A stretch of 64,000 bases of DNA from Isoetes taiwanensis (Eukaryota > Streptophyta > Lycopodiopsida > Isoetales > Isoetaceae): positions 41,405,203 through 41,469,202 of the forward strand of contig JAJEKV010000002.1 in assembly GCA_021234155.1 (NCBI GenBank), read 5' to 3'. Shown in pieces: positions 12,225 through 23,424 of the stretch; the stretch's first letter is position 1; each line of letters opens with the position of its first letter. The notes beneath the pieces were generated by a model. The model was not told where the DNA came from, searched no databases, and saw nothing but the letters and a program-made list of their open reading frames with translations. Both the position numbers and the translations under genes were made by a program.

Positions 12225-12580
12225 AACCATTAACATCAACATATAAAGTCAAATCTCCAACACATAACAACCATTGAGCATTAACAATAACACTTCCATT
12301 GACATTATTAACACAACCATTTAGGTCCAACACATTTAAAATTCAAATCTAAACCCCTTTGGTTTGGTGCATATTGAGAACAGCGAGCCTCATAATTGTA
12401 TTTTGCGATACGAAATCAACCGCCGCATAGTATTCAAATCTTATAGTATTTCAGAGATCTTGTTATCGTTATATGCATGTACCCACAAACTTTTACGGTT
12501 GTGAATTAAGGAATAAAGATTGAGCCTGCCTATCCAGCACTCTGGGTGCCGGGGTCACCCCAGTGTGAATAGCAAAATAT
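12225..12580 (+). mobile_element. MITE-like element, degenerate copy
   Basis: The left part (12230-12380) matches the left arms at 15620-15830 and 17172-17369: repeated 'AACAACCATTGA' and 'ACATTATTAACACAACCATT' words, then 'CCAACACATTTAAAATT' and 'ACCCCTTTGGTTTGGTGCAT'. The middle keeps 'CAAATCTTATAGTATTT' and 'ACCCACAA'. The right inverted arm is almost gone, leaving 'CAGTGTGAATAG' near 12561. Noncoding. Confidence 0.55.
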
Positions 12581-12589
12581 GAGGTTTCT

Positions 12590-13620
12590 TTTATTTTTAT
12601 CTTTTTCCTTAAGGTTTTTATATGATTTGATGAGACTATTCCATGAGGCAAGTACCAATGCGTTGCATGACCTTGGTTACAGTGCGATTTCAATGGTTCC
12701 ATATAAATTTCTAAAGTGATGAAACATGCAGCTCGATAAATGCATTTTAGGGTTCGACCAAAATGCATTTAACCATTTGAAGGCCAAGGAACCCGCGACC
12801 AGGGGCTTTCTCGACTTGTGTGGCCGGATGCATAATCAAAGCGGGCGGTGAAGAAGCGGTAGAGGGATAATGCTCAATTCTGTTCTGACCCTTTCTTCTT
12901 ACTGGCTGTGCGGCGATGATAGGCATTCATGGTAATGCCTTTGTGAATCTATTAACTGAGTATGAGAATTAAAAGCAATTGACAATTCATCTGAGGTTGT
13001 GGCGGTTCGCTTTTCTCGACTTGTGTGGCCACGGATGCGAGGAGGTGAAGAAGCGAGAGAGAAGAAGAAATAGCTGCGGTTTTCATACGGTTTGTTGTTT
13101 CTTCGTGGAAGGAAGCTCCTGTAGCATTCCTTGGCTCCCTCACGAGACCAGCTGGGAGCCAGGCGCCGAATCAGGCTCACAAACAGTTGGTGTTCCGTTG
13201 GGCCAATAAGGTTCAATTCCTATGCACCTGGTATGTTTTGTGTTTAGGAAAAGGCTTCAAAGCCCGGTTTTGTTTAGTCATTAGAGGCAATTTGAGGATC
13301 TCATTTTCATCCCCATAAGAAGAATCCTCCAATGGGAATGAAAACACCCTCTATAAAGTACGAATTAATGCAGCTTTAACAACTTCATTGCTTTTGTTTT
13401 CCCCATAACTTTTTGATCCACTTTCGTCAAAATCTTGCGGCGTTTGTTGCATTTGATCTTGAAATGAAAAGATCTTTCTAATAGAATATGTATGCAAAAT
13501 AACAGAAGTTCCAAGGGATTTGATATAGATATAATTCTTGAAACCATAGACCATATTCCTAAACAATTCAATGGGTTATTAGAAAAACATGGATTTAAGA
13601 TAAAAATAGTCACATTAGCT
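12590..13620. other. Unassigned region with a local duplication
   Basis: 'TTTCTCGACTTGTGTGGCC' followed by 'GGATGC' and 'GGTGAAGAAGCG' occurs at about 12807 and again at 13012, a spacing near 205 bases. ORFs 12899-13216 (minus) and 12979-13209 (plus) overlap each other and are not recognised. Confidence 0.4.
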
Positions 13621-15620
13621 CACTAGATGGAGATTAGTTAAAGTAGTCATTATTGGGACATTGAGTTATTTGGTAGAGGTTGAATCAGTATTTCATATTC
13701 TAAAAGCAAAAGCGAGGAAACATTATGGGGCTCGATATACCATCAAAACTAGCAGAGCAAACTCGTATTGACATCTTAAATCATAGAAGTCCCAATCATA
13801 ATTGAGTATAATCGAAGCTTGAGAGGTGTCGAGGCTCCAACATACAATGCAGGTAGGTAGGATTGGCGGATCAAATATTAGTCAGGGATCGCGTTAACCT
13901 TAAAAATATGATTTTTACTGATTTCTTAATACATTTATATCAAGAAGAATTATATGAATGGGTTATCATTAGATACATTTTGAGGAAGCCCGAACCCATT
14001 GCTACAAAAGTGTTTGAATCGGAGTTGGATCAAAGTTATAATGAAAAAAATGATACCTGAGGAGTTAGTTGGCGCATTAATTCTGACATACATAATACTG
14101 GAATGAGATACTGCTTTGGAACTCTTCTCTTATTGGGCGGTTTAAGGCGTGGCATTTAAGCACATCCCTTAATGGAATGAAAATGTGATCCTCATATTTC
14201 TCTAATGATTGTTTTTGAAGCGATTATGGTTCGGGGTTTTGGATTTGGCATGTGTTTAATGGCAACTGAGACAACACCAAAGCGAGGCAAGATTACTTTA
14301 GTATTTAATCAAACAAAGATCGTGATAACAGCTTCATGATAATCTTTGATTGCCATTTTAGATAATACTTCACTAGCGACATCCGGTAGTGCCAATGGGT
14401 ACCATTTCTTTTTTTATATCTTGCAACTTTACTCGGAAAATATTTTGCCCCAAAGCGAGAGATTCAATGTGAAATGTTTGTCATACCTTGTTTTAGTTTT
14501 CCATGCTATAGGTAAGATGGCTTGGAAGCTACAAACTCCCTGAATTCAAGTCTTCATTTCTCAAGGTTGTTTTAGCTCTTTGATCACGATCCAATTTCCT
14601 ACCAAAACGTTTCCTTTACAACTGCTAGGAAGTTCAAGTCCATACCTAGACTTGAGAGAATATGTAAAGAAATGGACTTGTTGATAAATCCATCTTTTCC
14701 TTATGCGTGAAAATGTGTCCTTGTTCTTGTCACATATCTAGGTCATGTCATCAATGCTTTATCTTCCATTCGGTATGATGGATTGCTCGAGGTTAAGCAT
14801 TCATGTAATTTGGAAAAATATATTACATGCGACAAATAGTGGATCGTGTATGTCCACTGGTTTTGTTTCATGGTTGTTATTATTCTATCGTGATCTTGAT
14901 CATTTCTTTTGAGTTATAACTACTATACAGTAGCCGAGAAGAATAATGCTTCATCATTCACATACACTAGCGGTAAGCTTTTGGTCATAATACCATATCG
15001 AAGAAATTCCATTTTTTCCATCATCTTATTGCTTAATATCGTATCTTTCATCTTTGTGTAGGAAATTGTGACTTTCTAAGTTGAGGTTTGGAAGCTTTTA
15101 ATCTTGATTTTTTTTGCATTTCTTCGTAATGTCTCTATGAGGAAGCAAATATATTGGCAATATTTGGAAGCCGGAACATCTTGTGATGCTAGAGATGCAC
15201 ATGCTACTAACTTCTTGTCACGGCACCTAATACCCATGTATCCTCTTCTATTGTGGTATGAACCCTTTGCGGTACAAATTATGGGTATCGCACGGCATCT
15301 CAAAAGCGACAATCCACCGGATAGGCAAAAGTTGGAACAATGGGACAAATATGCTTTGGCATTCAGTATCCAGAAATATATTGTTACTATGTATATTTGT
15401 GGCTTCAAACCCTAACATTTGTTTGGCAAAAGAGATAAAGAGTGCATATTTGTTTCGATATATACATCACTAAAGTTGCCTTTGTTTCTGGATTGCTTTT
15501 CATCTCAAAGAGATATTTTTTCTTGTCTACTTTTGTAGCTAATAGACACACATATTTTATTATCATATGGTATATTGTCCTGTTCTTGGCCTACATATGT
15601 GCTTTTTGTTAGGCATTTTT
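13620..15620. other. No recognised gene
   Basis: The region is A+T-rich with short ORFs such as 13863-14060, 15104-15415 (plus) and 15076-15408 (minus, overlapping). None shows a domain I know, and the opposed overlapping pair at 15.1-15.4 kb suggests chance open frames. Confidence 0.4.
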
Positions 15621-15624
15621 AATG

Positions 15625-16185
15625 TAACAACTAGCATATAACAACCATAAATATTAATTTACATAAACTATTATACCCGGCATTTAAAATAAAATCCATT
15701 ATAATATCAATTGTTACGTATAATGTAATGATTCGAAGAGCAAATTTTTAGATATAACACAAACCATTACATTTCACACTTAAAATAAAATTCCCCTTAA
15801 ACCCCCTTTGGTTTAGATTGCATATTCACCACCGGTGGCGTGGGGAGGCGAGCCTAAAATCATGTTATACATGTACAAAATCAACACCATATAGTACATT
15901 GTCTCAAATCTTATAGTATTTAAAACTATGTTATATATTTATGCAAAACTTATGGGGCATACCCACAAGCGAGGGATCTCTATACGGTCTAGATGCGGCG
16001 AGAATAAGGGGGCATATATGCTTATCAGCTCGTGCGGAGTCACTTGGAGTGTGGAAGAGATATGCACCCAAACCAAAGGGGGTTTAAGGGGAATTTATTT
16101 TAAGTGTGGTATGGTTTGTGTTATCGCTTTCACATATAGTTTTTATGATTTAGTTGTTGTATTAGTTGGGTGTATTAAATAGTAT
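15625..16185 (+). mobile_element. MITE-like inverted-repeat element, best-preserved copy
   Basis: Inner terminal inverted arms lie at 15754-15830 and 16048-16125. The left arm reads ACACAAACCATT...CACACTTAAAATAAA and CCCCTTAAACCCCCTTTGG; the right arm is its near-perfect reverse complement. Weaker similarity rich in 'AACAAC' words extends outward to roughly 15625 and 16185. The internal ~215 bases have no protein coding signal. It needs a transposase in trans. Superfamily is unclear because target-site duplications were not resolved. Confidence 0.75.
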
Positions 16186-16261
16186 TTCTAAATTACCTTG
16201 CACCCTTTATGAAGTAGTTGATTTTAGTTGGTTGGAACAAATCAGGGTTATTTAATCTTTC

Positions 16262-16425
16262 TGCATGTGTTTATGAACAACGTGCATGTGAATACATGTG
16301 CATGTGCATATGCATGTGCATGTCGTGCATGTCATGTATATGCATGTGCATATGTATTGTGCAAGTGCAAGTGCATGTGCATGTGCATGTGTGCATGTGT
16401 GCGTAATATTGCATATGCATGTGTG
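16262..16425 (+). repeat. GCATGT-rich simple repeat
   Basis: Alternating purine-pyrimidine words GTGCAT, ATGCAT and GCATGT fill about 160 bases. The ORFs across it (16218-16437) give Cys/Met-rich low-complexity translations and are not genes. Confidence 0.85.
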
Positions 16426-16974
16426 CTACCCTCTTAGTTCTTATTAAGTGGATTTTTACTACCGCGAGATGGATTTTTTGCTCACACTTACAAGGTATTT
16501 GTTTTTAATGTTTCTTCACTTAGCATAATGTTTTTTTACAAGGGAATTGGTTTCCCGATTCACCACAATGTAGTGCTACAAACCCTCTTTTGTTTCCTTC
16601 ATAAGATTTGCCTGCAGTTAAAAGAGTTTTAGAGTTTAGCCTCATTTTGCTTCCAACTCTTGGATATTCATAGCTCTTAGGATTATTTCATAGCAACCCG
16701 ACCTTTACTTCAATCAATAAGCGGATTCTTATGCATACAACGGATTATTCCGCCCTTTTCCATTATCCACTTGTGGTCAGTCAAACAATGGCCACAGAAT
16801 GCATTTATATTGTAGGTTTGGAACTTTAATTGAACCATAAGGTGAATCATGCATTACCTTTAAAGCTAAGAGATGGAGCATCCAAAATCATATGGATTGA
16901 TAAAGAGATGGTGTCATTGTGAAAGAAATAGTTGTAGCGGAAGTAACAATATGTAGCATAATAACAGGGTTTCT

Positions 16975-17145
16975 TTGTGTTTACCAAACTTTATAACTTT
17001 CAGAATAATGGGATCAATCGCTCTATCTTTATGGTAACTTTTATATGTTCTATTTGTTTATTGTGATCAAATTCAAAAAGCTTCTACAGAGGTATTAAAG
17101 AAGCCTCAAATGAATTCTAGTTTTTTCTGGTTTTATGGTGTTGAT
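16975..17145 (+). repeat. Dispersed repeat, also at 9800-9970
   Basis: Same-orientation match to the sequence before the element at 9997, with 'GTTTACCAAACTTTATAACT', 'ATGTTCTATTTGTTTATTGT' and 'AAATTCAAAAAGCTTC'. It lies just left of the MITE at about 17172. Confidence 0.65.
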
Positions 17146-17171
17146 TTTATGCATTACAAGAGAATACAATT

Positions 17172-17760
17172 ATGGGAGCATCAACATATAAGAAATTAAA
17201 TCCCCAACACATAACAACCATTGACATTAACAACTAACATAACAACCATTGATATTAACAGCCAACACATAACTACCTACCATTGACATTAATTAACACA
17301 ACCATTAGGTCCAACACATTTTAAATTAAAATCCCCTTAAAGCCCCTTTGGTTTGGGTGCATATTCACCATGAGGGGGTGGCTAGTAGCCGGCCGAGAGC
17401 CTTCTATAATTGATTATATTTTGCACGTCACCATATAGTATTAAGCGAAATCTTATAGTATTTTCGAATCTTGTTACATATAGTATAGCAAATTTTTGTA
17501 CTTGCATACCCACAAGCGAGGAACTTTAAATGCGGTATAGATTAAGAAATGAAAGGGTGAATATGCGTCAGCAATGGATTGCCCAAAGTCATAGTGTGAA
17601 TATGCGCCCAAGGGTTTTAAGGGGATTTTAATTTAAATATATTACATAATAGTTGTGTTGAATATCAATAATAATATAAATTGATTATCAATAGTTGTTG
17701 ATATGTGTGTCAATGATTAATGTCAATGACCCATATGTTGAAGTTAATGCTATGTTGAAT
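17172..17760 (+). mobile_element. MITE-like inverted-repeat element, second copy
   Basis: Inner arms at 17311-17369 and 17594-17645 are reverse complements around 'TTAAATTAAAATCCCCTTAA' and 'GCGCATATTCAC' / 'GTGCATATTCAC'. Subterminal direct words 'AACAACCATTGACATTAAC' occur several times on the left and, inverted, on the right ('GTTGTTGATATG', 'GATTAATGTCAATGA'). The internal region matches the copies at 12.3 and 15.8 kb (CATACCCACAAGCGAGG). Noncoding. Confidence 0.72.
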
Positions 17761-17769
17761 ACCCTCACC

Positions 17770-20040
17770 TCTTTATTTTCTGTCTATGAATTATAATTGA
17801 AAGCATACAATTTTATATGCAAAACTCTAGATGTCATGGATTACAAAGATAAGTTACGTGGAATGTTTATGCCAAAAATGTAGATTTAGTAATCTACAAT
17901 GTGACAAGGCTAATATAAAGCAATGCATTTGTGTATGTGGAATTTTTATGCAACGAATGTAGACAAGAATCTACAATGTGACAAAAAGACTCATAGTATA
18001 TAAAACAAAATTTTAACTGTGCACGATGTATAGTTAAATACAATAACCCTCTGTTATAGCATGCTGTCGGACTTTAGCTAGACTATCTTACCATACTTGG
18101 ATTTGAGAGTCTTGCGTCCCATTCAGTGAAGGTGATGGTGTTGAATCCTTAGTCGCTATGGTTTTTAAGTGAAGAAGAGTGCGGTATAGTGTTCCAAATT
18201 GCTGCTTGACGTAATCATCAATGTTGTATACTAGATTTTGTATATATTATAGTCCTAAATTTTGCATATGAACTTTGTTGTTTTTCTCCAGACGTGGAAA
18301 AAAGCTCAATTAAATTTCTTGTTTTCAAATCAGAATCTGGGGAGACCAACCCCTCCTGTTTTGCTATATTTGATACAAGGAAGATCAATAGAGCTATAGT
18401 TCATAATAGCAAAACCCACTCCATGTTTTACATACCCAAGAAAGGGTTAGGCAAAAAGGCATACGTGCTTAAAAGACAATAAAATAGATAGCATCAAATT
18501 TGATATTGAGGAACAACGAAACAGAAAACATGAAAAACACACTCTCGAGCCACCGGAGGGCAACCCCTCATGCACATCACATTTCACTCTGGATGAGATG
18601 GTCGCAGCTCACAATTAACAATGTAAGGGGATATGCATAGATCTACCTTCTGGAATAGAAAGCTCAATGTTTTTCTTTTTAACTATAAGTAATGAATTCA
18701 AGAAACGAGCATTATATACAGATATATTAGCTTATATAGGTCCGAAATAGATGAGCCACCTCTAGCTGTTTCACTTCATGGATCAACAAGATTCCCATGG
18801 GCCCTTCGAACTCTAACTTTCTAATTCTAACTAACTCTAACTCTAATAGCTCTGATATAAGATGCGATGATCAAAGGCAGGGGATGATCGGAACAACTTG
18901 ATACAAGGATCAACTGTTGGACAAACTTTTAGGAATCATGAAAAGACAATCGACTATCTAATAGGCAAAAAAATAAAAATTCAAGTTCTATCCCAAGGGC
19001 TCGGGGCTAAAATCATTAAATTAAAAAAATTGAAATAATAGTTATAAATAAAAATATAAATAATACGAACTTGAATAGTGAGATAATGGGAATTTGAATA
19101 ATTTCATATGCCAAGTTATACGATGACTGCTACAGGCTAAGGTATGATGATGTCGAAATTATTGAATTAACAATAAATATTCATTAATAAAACTAATGGC
19201 AAGAAAAGCAGAGATGTGAGACAGATAAGCACACAGAGCCACCCGTTAGTCGGGAATTTAAGACATTGAATAGTATATGAGGTATTACGTCAACAAGAGC
19301 TAAGAAGTGACAAGTATATAAAGTGTAGGCTTGGTGCATATACGAATATATCATTTATATCAAAAATATGTCTTTTCACGAAGTTAATCACCATTAAAAG
19401 GGTATATAAGACAATGAACCGCAACTGGAATATCTAGTATGGAAAATGTCACAGAAGGACATGGGCAACATAAAAGGATGAGGGGATCGATCACCCTAGA
19501 GATTTTGGCCCAAGTGGTAGAAACAGCGAAGATGCGGCCAGAATTAGGGCGAGAGAGATGAAGGTGCATGTGTTGAAAGGGGCAGTGCAGGACAAGAATT
19601 TGGAAGAGGCGCTGGGCAAGGAGAGTAGGGGAAAGGAGGGGCCAAGCGATGAACATGAAATTGCAAATTGCAACTGCAAGATGAAGTGCGATTGTTCCGT
19701 AAGCAAGCAGAAGGCTTACTATCACTGCTTTAAAGTGCATTGCTACAGGTGTTTGTGTTTGCATCACCCACAAGATCAGCAGGAGCAAGGTTACAAAATG
19801 GAGGATCAGTAAGCATTTGTGCCCATAGGTTGAAGTGCTATGGGCTATAAGACAGGAACGGAAGAGGGTGTAGAATGGTTAGTGAGGAAATTGAGGTCGG
19901 TTAAAGCATGCATGCGATTTTTATGATTGATTAAGAGAAGGATCTAGTTCACTGGGAACAGTTTGCAGACGGGTGAAAACATGTTAGCATGTACCACTTT
20001 TGGAACCTGCAAAAGTACCTACACTAGGTACTTCAGAATT
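17770..20040. other. Mostly featureless spacer
   Basis: A duplicated phrase 'GTGGAATnTTTATGC.A.AATGTAGA' with 'AATCTACAATGTGACAA' recurs near 17857 and 17937 (period ~80). Short unrecognised ORFs are at 18294-18482 (plus) and 19384-19812 (opposed overlapping frames). The plus frame at 19558 has a Cys-rich tail that I cannot assign. Confidence 0.4.
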
Positions 20041-20049
20041 GGGTCCTTT

Positions 20050-20085
20050 TTGGGTTGCCCTTAAGGGGGCAACCCTTGGTCTATG
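20050..20085. repeat. Small inverted repeat GGGTTGCCC...GGGGCAACCC
   Basis: A short hairpin-forming palindrome at about 20054-20078. A near-identical one is at 59531-59552. It could mark ends of related elements; no more than the hairpin is clearly shared. Confidence 0.5.
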
Positions 20086-20225
20086 TAGGTTTGTTTCATA
20101 TTCCAAGTATATGCCAATATATTCTTAGAATATGCCAATGACTGCTCAAAACCCAATATTAAGGGTAAATTGGCGGTCAAATCTGTTGATAATGACCCCT
20201 CTAAAACAGTTAACTTGGTTACAGC

Positions 20226-21114
20226 TTATGTCCTTGAACATCTCGGTGATGCTTGACTCTTTGGAACTTGTTTTGGAACTCCCTCCATGGATAAAGTAAA
20301 AGTAGGACTAAAGGAGATTAACCTCCTTTGTTCAGAATCAAAGATTAGCAACTTCCATGACCATCGACAAATCCCGAGGAACGCCGATTGCCGGTAAATC
20401 CTCGTTGGCCAGAAACTACACCCTTGGCTATGGTTACGTAGGAGGGTGCTTACTGGAACAGAGACCCCTTTTTGGCCACATAGGAACCGGTAGCCAATTA
20501 TTACCACTTTTGGCACTCCTCTATTACTAATAGGCACAAAAGCATTACGAGAATGGATTAGGTTTTGTTCTTCCACGGTCCCTTTTTAGAGATTGGGCGA
20601 CACAACATCAATCCCTTGTATTAGGCATGGCCTCCTCCATGGATCACACAAGGACTGCAGCCACTGAAGCGAAGACCTATCGGCCGCGACGTTTGACCTA
20701 CATTTGGCTCGTGGGCAGGAGATTTGAAGCCGGGAATATTCTTGGTAACTTTGCCCTTTTGCATGTAATAATGCTCTTCTAAAGATTGGCGAGCCAAAAT
20801 CATCAGATCTGAAAGATCTTTTGCCACATATTTCGAAACATCTTCTTTTAAAGCGTCATTTACTTGCCGCGGGACATGCTCTTCCAATTACCGTCGACTC
20901 TTTGGCTTCTTTGATTCCGCCAATGTAATGTGTATTCCCTCGATTGTGCACACTTAAGAGGGCAAGCAATTGCATTCTCTTGCTCAGTTCTATCAATCAA
21001 GCCCGGTACCTGTATCTGTTCCTTCGGGCTTTTCTTGAAAAAGCATTCAAGATCATTCCACCTCCCTGCTATTGCAATGCAAGCGAGGAGTAGAAGATTC
21101 CGATCCCTAATCAC
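20226..21114 (-). other. Unrecognised minus-strand open frames
   Basis: Three successive minus-strand frames (21114-20860, 20887-20621, 20576-20226; 84, 88 and 116 codons) could be parts of one frameshifted protein. The middle one includes an amphipathic stretch 'KYVAKDLSDLMILARQSLE'. No domain is recognised. They lie next to a transposase pseudogene and may belong to a mobile element. Confidence 0.3.
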
Positions 21115-21194
21115 ATTGCCTCCATTGCCTCAGTCAAACGATAGAGCAAGTCCACTTTATTGTACTTGATGAGAGTAATGCATTGCAGGAGGAA

Positions 21195-23040
21195 GAGAAT
21201 TCGGATCCAATGGAAAGGGGTAGTTGGACCATGGATGCCATGAATGAAGCTATAGATGCCATAGATAATGGAATCCTTAGTATGAGAAAAGCTTCGGCCG
21301 CTGGCGGAATCCATTATTTACTCTTAAGAAGGTGGCTAAATGGCGGACCGAAGTGAAATTTGGTGTCAAGCCTAAAGGTTTAACAAGGAGGAAAGGAGGA
21401 TATTGTCAATTGGTGCATGGAGATGGCTAAGGAGGGAAGAGAGGCGTTACTCTAGAGTTTCTAAGGAAATGGTAGTGAAATGTGTATTAATAGGATTACT
21501 TGCTTCAAAGGATGGCTTGCACAGTAAAAAATGGTGGAAATTCAAAGAGAGACATCCGATTTGAGTCTAACCTTAATGAAGGCTACTTCTCTAATAAAGA
21601 GTGAAGGCTATGTCCTCCACTAACCTTAATGAGTTCTACTCTACCTAAAGGAATTGTATGCAAATTCCACTTCCCGATATCTACAATTTGGGTGATGAAA
21701 TGTGGTGCAATTTGGTGCCAGGGACAGGAATGAGAATTTTTAGTCAAAGAAGGTATAAGGAATGTCCGCGAGACCATCCCAAAGTCGAGAATGAAACTAC
21801 TTGTTTTATCATGTGTGAGTGCATCGGGTATAGAATGCCTTGTTTATATGTATTCAAAGGGACCCGGATTAAAAGGTATAGGGACCTCATGGGTACAGTT
21901 CGAGCGAGGGCAGCTATGGCTTTCAAAAAGGCTTGGATAGCTAATCCTTTGGTAAGGATGCATGCGTTTTGGATCACTTTGCAATGAATGTACCAAGAAG
22001 TAGTAGTCTGATAAGCCACATTTATTGATATGTGGCCGGGCATGGCTCTCATAAATCATTGAGTGCAATTCAGCATGCAAGAGACATTGTACATATCCTA
22101 CTTTGCCTCCACATACATCACACAAATTGCAACCACTTGGCGTTGCTTGTTTTTCCCACATTCAAAACTGCCTCCAAGAGAACGGGGGAGGAATGCGATG
22201 CTGCACACAAAGCAGGACTTACGAGACCCACTCTAAAGAGAGTTTGAAAACACCCAGTGTCTCCCAAGCTATTAAGTGAATCCTTAACCTAATCTAACAT
22301 TTTGGCCGAGGTTTTGCAAAATTTGGAATATAGCCTTTCAATGATAGGGATCTCTCTGATCTACTTGCCAATGATGTGGTGATTTAGCGATTAGAAGTGA
22401 AGAGAAAAAAGGCCAATGAAAATGATGAATTGGCAGCTCAAATCTTGCATGAATTTTTAGCCATTTCGCATTGACGCTAGCGAACATGTTATTAATGTTC
22501 CCCATTGAGCATCACTTCCACCCTAATGTGCACCTCCTACTGCTCCTCCTCTTGCTATTTCACCTCCTATTACCTCCCTCATTTGCTAGGCCGGGAATAC
22601 TAATGCACAACATGGTGCATTGCCAAGAACCAAAGGTCTAAACTACGAGGCATTGCAAGGGGAGGTTGTTTGTTACCTCCCATGAGATGATAGCTGCTAG
22701 AGATTGAGGCAAGATAGACTCAACAAAGGCACTTGAGGGGTTAGGCAAGAGAAGATGGAAGAGAGAAGGCATTGCGGTACGCTAGAAAGAGAGGCCAAAG
22801 AGGCTAGGAGGCTTTAGAGAGAACAACACAGGAGCCTTCAGGCAGCAGGAAGAAGTGATCAAAAGTGTGCGAGGAGGGAGGCACAAGGGTTCAGATGCAT
22901 ACTTTCAAGACCAATAGATGGGGCCGTTGTAGGTTCTGTTCATGAATTATTTGGAAGATCTGGTTTAGGTAGAGTCAAGGCTAGGGGAAAGGGCCAAAGC
23001 AAAAATTGTCCAAAATTGGGGAAGGAATGCCAATGCTGAC
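21195..23040 (+). pseudogene. Pogo-like (CENP-B/DDE_1) transposase pseudogene
   Basis: Pieces of a Tc1/mariner-pogo transposase lie in order. An N-terminal helix-turn-helix at 21205-21330 reads 'AIDAIDNGILSMRKASAAGG'. A second CENP-B-like helical region at 21380-21560 includes 'WCMEMAKEGR', 'GLLASKDGLHSKKWW' and 'FKERHP'. The DDE core starts at 21658 ('IYNLGDEM', first Asp; then 'LYVFKG' at 21844). The second catalytic site at 22032-22052 reads 'VAGHGSHKS' where the family has D before GHGSH. Near 22120 'HTNCNHLALLVFPTFK' replaces the usual HT..LQPLDV..F.PLK. A basic Glu/Arg-rich tail spans 22740-22960. Several frameshifts and the D-to-A change at 22035-22037 mean it is dead. Terminal inverted repeats were not found. 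Confidence 0.75.
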
Positions 23041-23424
23041 ATCAATGTCATAACGAGGTTTTCATTATGAAATGTACAAAGAGAATATCTTTAGCGCAAC
23101 TAATCTGTTGATATACTGTTGTCCGATCATATTAATATCCGATCCTGCATTTTTATATGGACCGTTACAGTAATGAAACTACTTCCTTACGGTTTGGAGG
23201 ATACCCATGAGTGTTCATGGGATCACACTCATGGGATCATAGAAAATACCGCAGTAAAGAACATGAAAAATGTAAGTAAGGATGCATGTGAAGGAGATAA
23301 CCCTTGGGAGGCTGACCAGACTCTTGAGTCGAACTTAGGTAGTTCATGAGAGCTTTCCTAATGAGTGGTGCTTTAACACTATTTTGTGTGAGTTGTAGTC
23401 AAGCATTGATCAAACCTTAAGAAT

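Noticed and set aside
16218-16437. Cys/Met-rich peptide ORFs
   Set aside because: They come from the GCATGT-type simple repeat.
19384-19812. Opposed ORFs of 134 and 84 codons
   Set aside because: They overlap on opposite strands with no recognised domain, and the minus frame is just hydrophobic; chance frames are the simplest reading.
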